Source: Anaerolineae bacterium (GTDB lineage Bacteria; Chloroflexota; Anaerolineae; 4572-78; J111). From it: 6,471 nt of DNA. A program made the translations under genes and the position numbers. Under the pieces are notes generated by a model that was not told the DNA's origin, ran no database searches, and worked only from the letters and a program-made list of their open reading frames with translations. Every line of letters starts with the position of its first letter. The first letter of the stretch is position 1. This document shows, one piece after another, positions 5,089 through 6,471 of the stretch. Where the stretch lies: positions 1-6,471 of the forward strand of contig JAGRCC010001007.1 of assembly GCA_020433785.1 (NCBI GenBank), given 5' to 3'.

Positions 5089-6450
5089 ATGGGTAACACG
5101 GCAAAAAATAGGGATGGATTAAAGCAATCTAGCATTCAACAGAAGCGCGTTGAACAAATTTTGCAACAACGTAATCGAGAATTGGCTCTAATTAGCCAAG
5201 CCAGCCAGCTTTTTACCTCGACCTTAGAGTTGGAGCAGGTACTCGAAATTGTCTTGAGCGGCACTCACAATTTATTGAATATCACCGCAACCTCGTTTTG
5301 GCTGCGCCTTCCGGAAACCGGCGAACTGGTCTGCCAGCACGCCATCGGGGCCGGAGCTGAAACGGTGATCGGCTGGCGATTGGCCGAAGGGCAGGGGTTG
5401 GCCGGCTGGGCGGCGCAAACCGGACAAAGTTTACTAGTGCCGGACGCCAAACAGGACAGCCGGCACTTTACACTGGTTGATCAGCAATCTGGAATCAGCT
5501 TTCGCTCGATTTTGAGCATTCCGCTGCGGACTCGACGGGGCATCATCGGCGTGTTGAATTTGGTCGATACGGAAGTGGGGCGATTTACTGAGGATGAATT
5601 GTCGCTGGTTGAATCAATTGCCACTGCGGCGGCTATCGCCATTGAGAACGCCCGTCTTTATCAGGAAGCGCAGGAAGAAATTGCCCAGCGCAAACGCATC
5701 GAAGCAATTTTACTGGAGCGGAATGAGGAACTAGATGCATTTGCTCATACGGTGGCTCATAATCTCAAAAATCCATTGAGTACGGCTATCGGTTACACCG
5801 ATTTCCTTTTATTTGAGCCGGGTCTGGTCAGCCCCCAGGAGTTGAACGACTGTTTGCAGATTATTAAATCGGCCGGAAAAAAGACGGTGAGCATTATCGA
5901 TGAACTGTTGCTGTTGGCCACGGTTCGCAAAAACGAAACTCAGCATCAACCGCTTAATATGGCTGCCATCATCGAGCAAGTCCAGGAGCGGTTGCAGCCG
6001 ATGATTAAAGAGCATCAAGCGGAAATTAGCCTGCCGCCGATCTGGCCAACCGCCTTGGGCTACGCGCCTTGGGTAGAGGAAGTTTGGACCAATTATATGA
6101 CGAACGGTCTCAAATATGGAGGCAGCCCGCCTAAACTGGAGTTAGGCGCTAATCTGGATGAGGGCAATATGGTTTGCTTTTGGGTTCGTGATAACGGGCC
6201 GGGGTTGTCGGAGGCCGACCAGACCCACTTGTTTATCGAGTTCAATCGGCTCAATCAAATGAACACCAAAGGGCATGGGCTGGGTCTGTCAATTGTCAGG
6301 CGTATTGTTGATAAATTGGGCGGGCAAGTCGGCGTCCAAAGCGAACCCGGACAGGGCAGTACGTTTTTGTTTACATTGCCGGCCGCACCCAACCCGTCAA
6401 ACGGGGTCATTGACCACTCATCACCGCTCATTAAACCATCATCCTCATAA
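5089..6450 (+). CDS. soluble GAF-domain sensor histidine kinase
   Basis: This is a cytosolic two-component sensor kinase: a signal on the GAF domain would control autophosphorylation of a histidine and phosphotransfer to an unknown response regulator. Numbered from the ATG at 5089 (453 residues), a short N-terminal helix (about 15-40) leads to a GAF domain (about 44-187, with WLRLPETGELVCQHAIG and SILSIPLRTRRGIIGVLNLVD). A coiled-coil linker follows (about 187-214), then HisKA with the H-box AHTVAHNLKNPL (phosphoacceptor H224). The HATPase domain has the N-box EEVWTNYMTNGLKYGG (N335, N339), G1 DNGPGL (about 368-373), the F-box FIEFNRL and the G2 box GHGLGLS (395-401). There is no transmembrane segment or signal peptide, and no bilin-binding phytochrome cysteine pattern. 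In-frame alternatives are ATG at 5041 (hydrophobic MFLIYW start) and TTG at 5014. I prefer 5089 because homology-like sequence starts after it and AGGA precedes it, although the spacing is only 3 nt. The position after H224 is Asn rather than Asp or Glu. Its ligand and partner are unknown. Confidence 0.9.
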   Translation: MGNTAKNRDGLKQSSIQQKRVEQILQQRNRELALISQASQLFTSTLELEQVLEIVLSGTHNLLNITATSFWLRLPETGELVCQHAIGAGAETVIGWRLAEGQGLAGWAAQTGQSLLVPDAKQDSRHFTLVDQQSGISFRSILSIPLRTRRGIIGVLNLVDTEVGRFTEDELSLVESIATAAAIAIENARLYQEAQEEIAQRKRIEAILLERNEELDAFAHTVAHNLKNPLSTAIGYTDFLLFEPGLVSPQELNDCLQIIKSAGKKTVSIIDELLLLATVRKNETQHQPLNMAAIIEQVQERLQPMIKEHQAEISLPPIWPTALGYAPWVEEVWTNYMTNGLKYGGSPPKLELGANLDEGNMVCFWVRDNGPGLSEADQTHLFIEFNRLNQMNTKGHGLGLSIVRRIVDKLGGQVGVQSEPGQGSTFLFTLPAAPNPSNGVIDHSSPLIKPSSS

Positions 6451-6471
6451 AGTAAACCACATACCGGCTGG

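Noticed and set aside
5220..5660. GAF domain as a bilin-binding phytochrome photosensor
   Set aside because: No chromophore-attachment cysteine context (such as a Cys-His pair after the conserved DIP-type region) and no PHY domain are present; it matches a generic ligand-type GAF.
1..6471. Mobile element or attachment-site signatures across the window
   Set aside because: No transposase or integrase, tRNA gene or terminal inverted repeat with flanking target duplication was found. Gene style is uniform, so I see no direct sign of recent transfer.

Overview
This window looks like a chromosomal fragment of a bacterium, most likely a member of the Chloroflexota (Anaerolineae-like). That placement is an inference from the gene set and protein style: a fused CrtYcd cyclase, a CruF-type carotenoid hydratase, a CrtB/CrtI pair and a soluble GAF histidine kinase. 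No rRNA or other phylogenetic marker is present. Coding density is high, the genes are moderately GC-rich, and the one substantial non-coding stretch (2247-2530) is clearly more AT-rich.

The core is a divergent carotenoid gene cluster. On the minus strand, reading leftwards from about 2246, are a fused two-domain lycopene cyclase (crtYcd, 1437-2246), a CruF-family carotenoid 1,2-hydratase (616-1434) and a PlsY-family acyl-phosphate acyltransferase (20-622). The three are packed with a 2-nt gap and a 7-nt overlap, so they form one transcription unit. On the plus strand are phytoene synthase (crtB, 2531-3496) and phytoene desaturase (crtI, 3496-4980), which share one base of stop and start codon. 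Together they could convert GGPP to phytoene, then lycopene, then a cyclised (probably monocyclic, gamma-carotene-type) product, then its 1'-hydroxy derivative. GGPP synthase, glycosyltransferase and later tailoring genes are not in the window.

The 284-bp divergent intergenic region holds the most interesting signal. An octamer, GACAAAAT, occurs four times in it: twice in tandem with an 11-bp period, once inverted so that it makes a perfect 12-bp inverted repeat with one of the tandem copies, and once more nearer to crtB. Two copies coincide with plausible -35 hexamers, one for each divergent operon. This looks like a shared operator for a carotenoid-gene regulator. CarH/LitR-type MerR photoreceptors are one candidate class, but no regulator gene is present to test the idea.

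Downstream of crtI, after a possible small terminator hairpin, lies a complete soluble sensor histidine kinase (about 5089-6450) with a GAF domain, a HisKA H-box and an HATPase domain. It has no adjacent response regulator within the window, and its link to the carotenoid genes is only positional.
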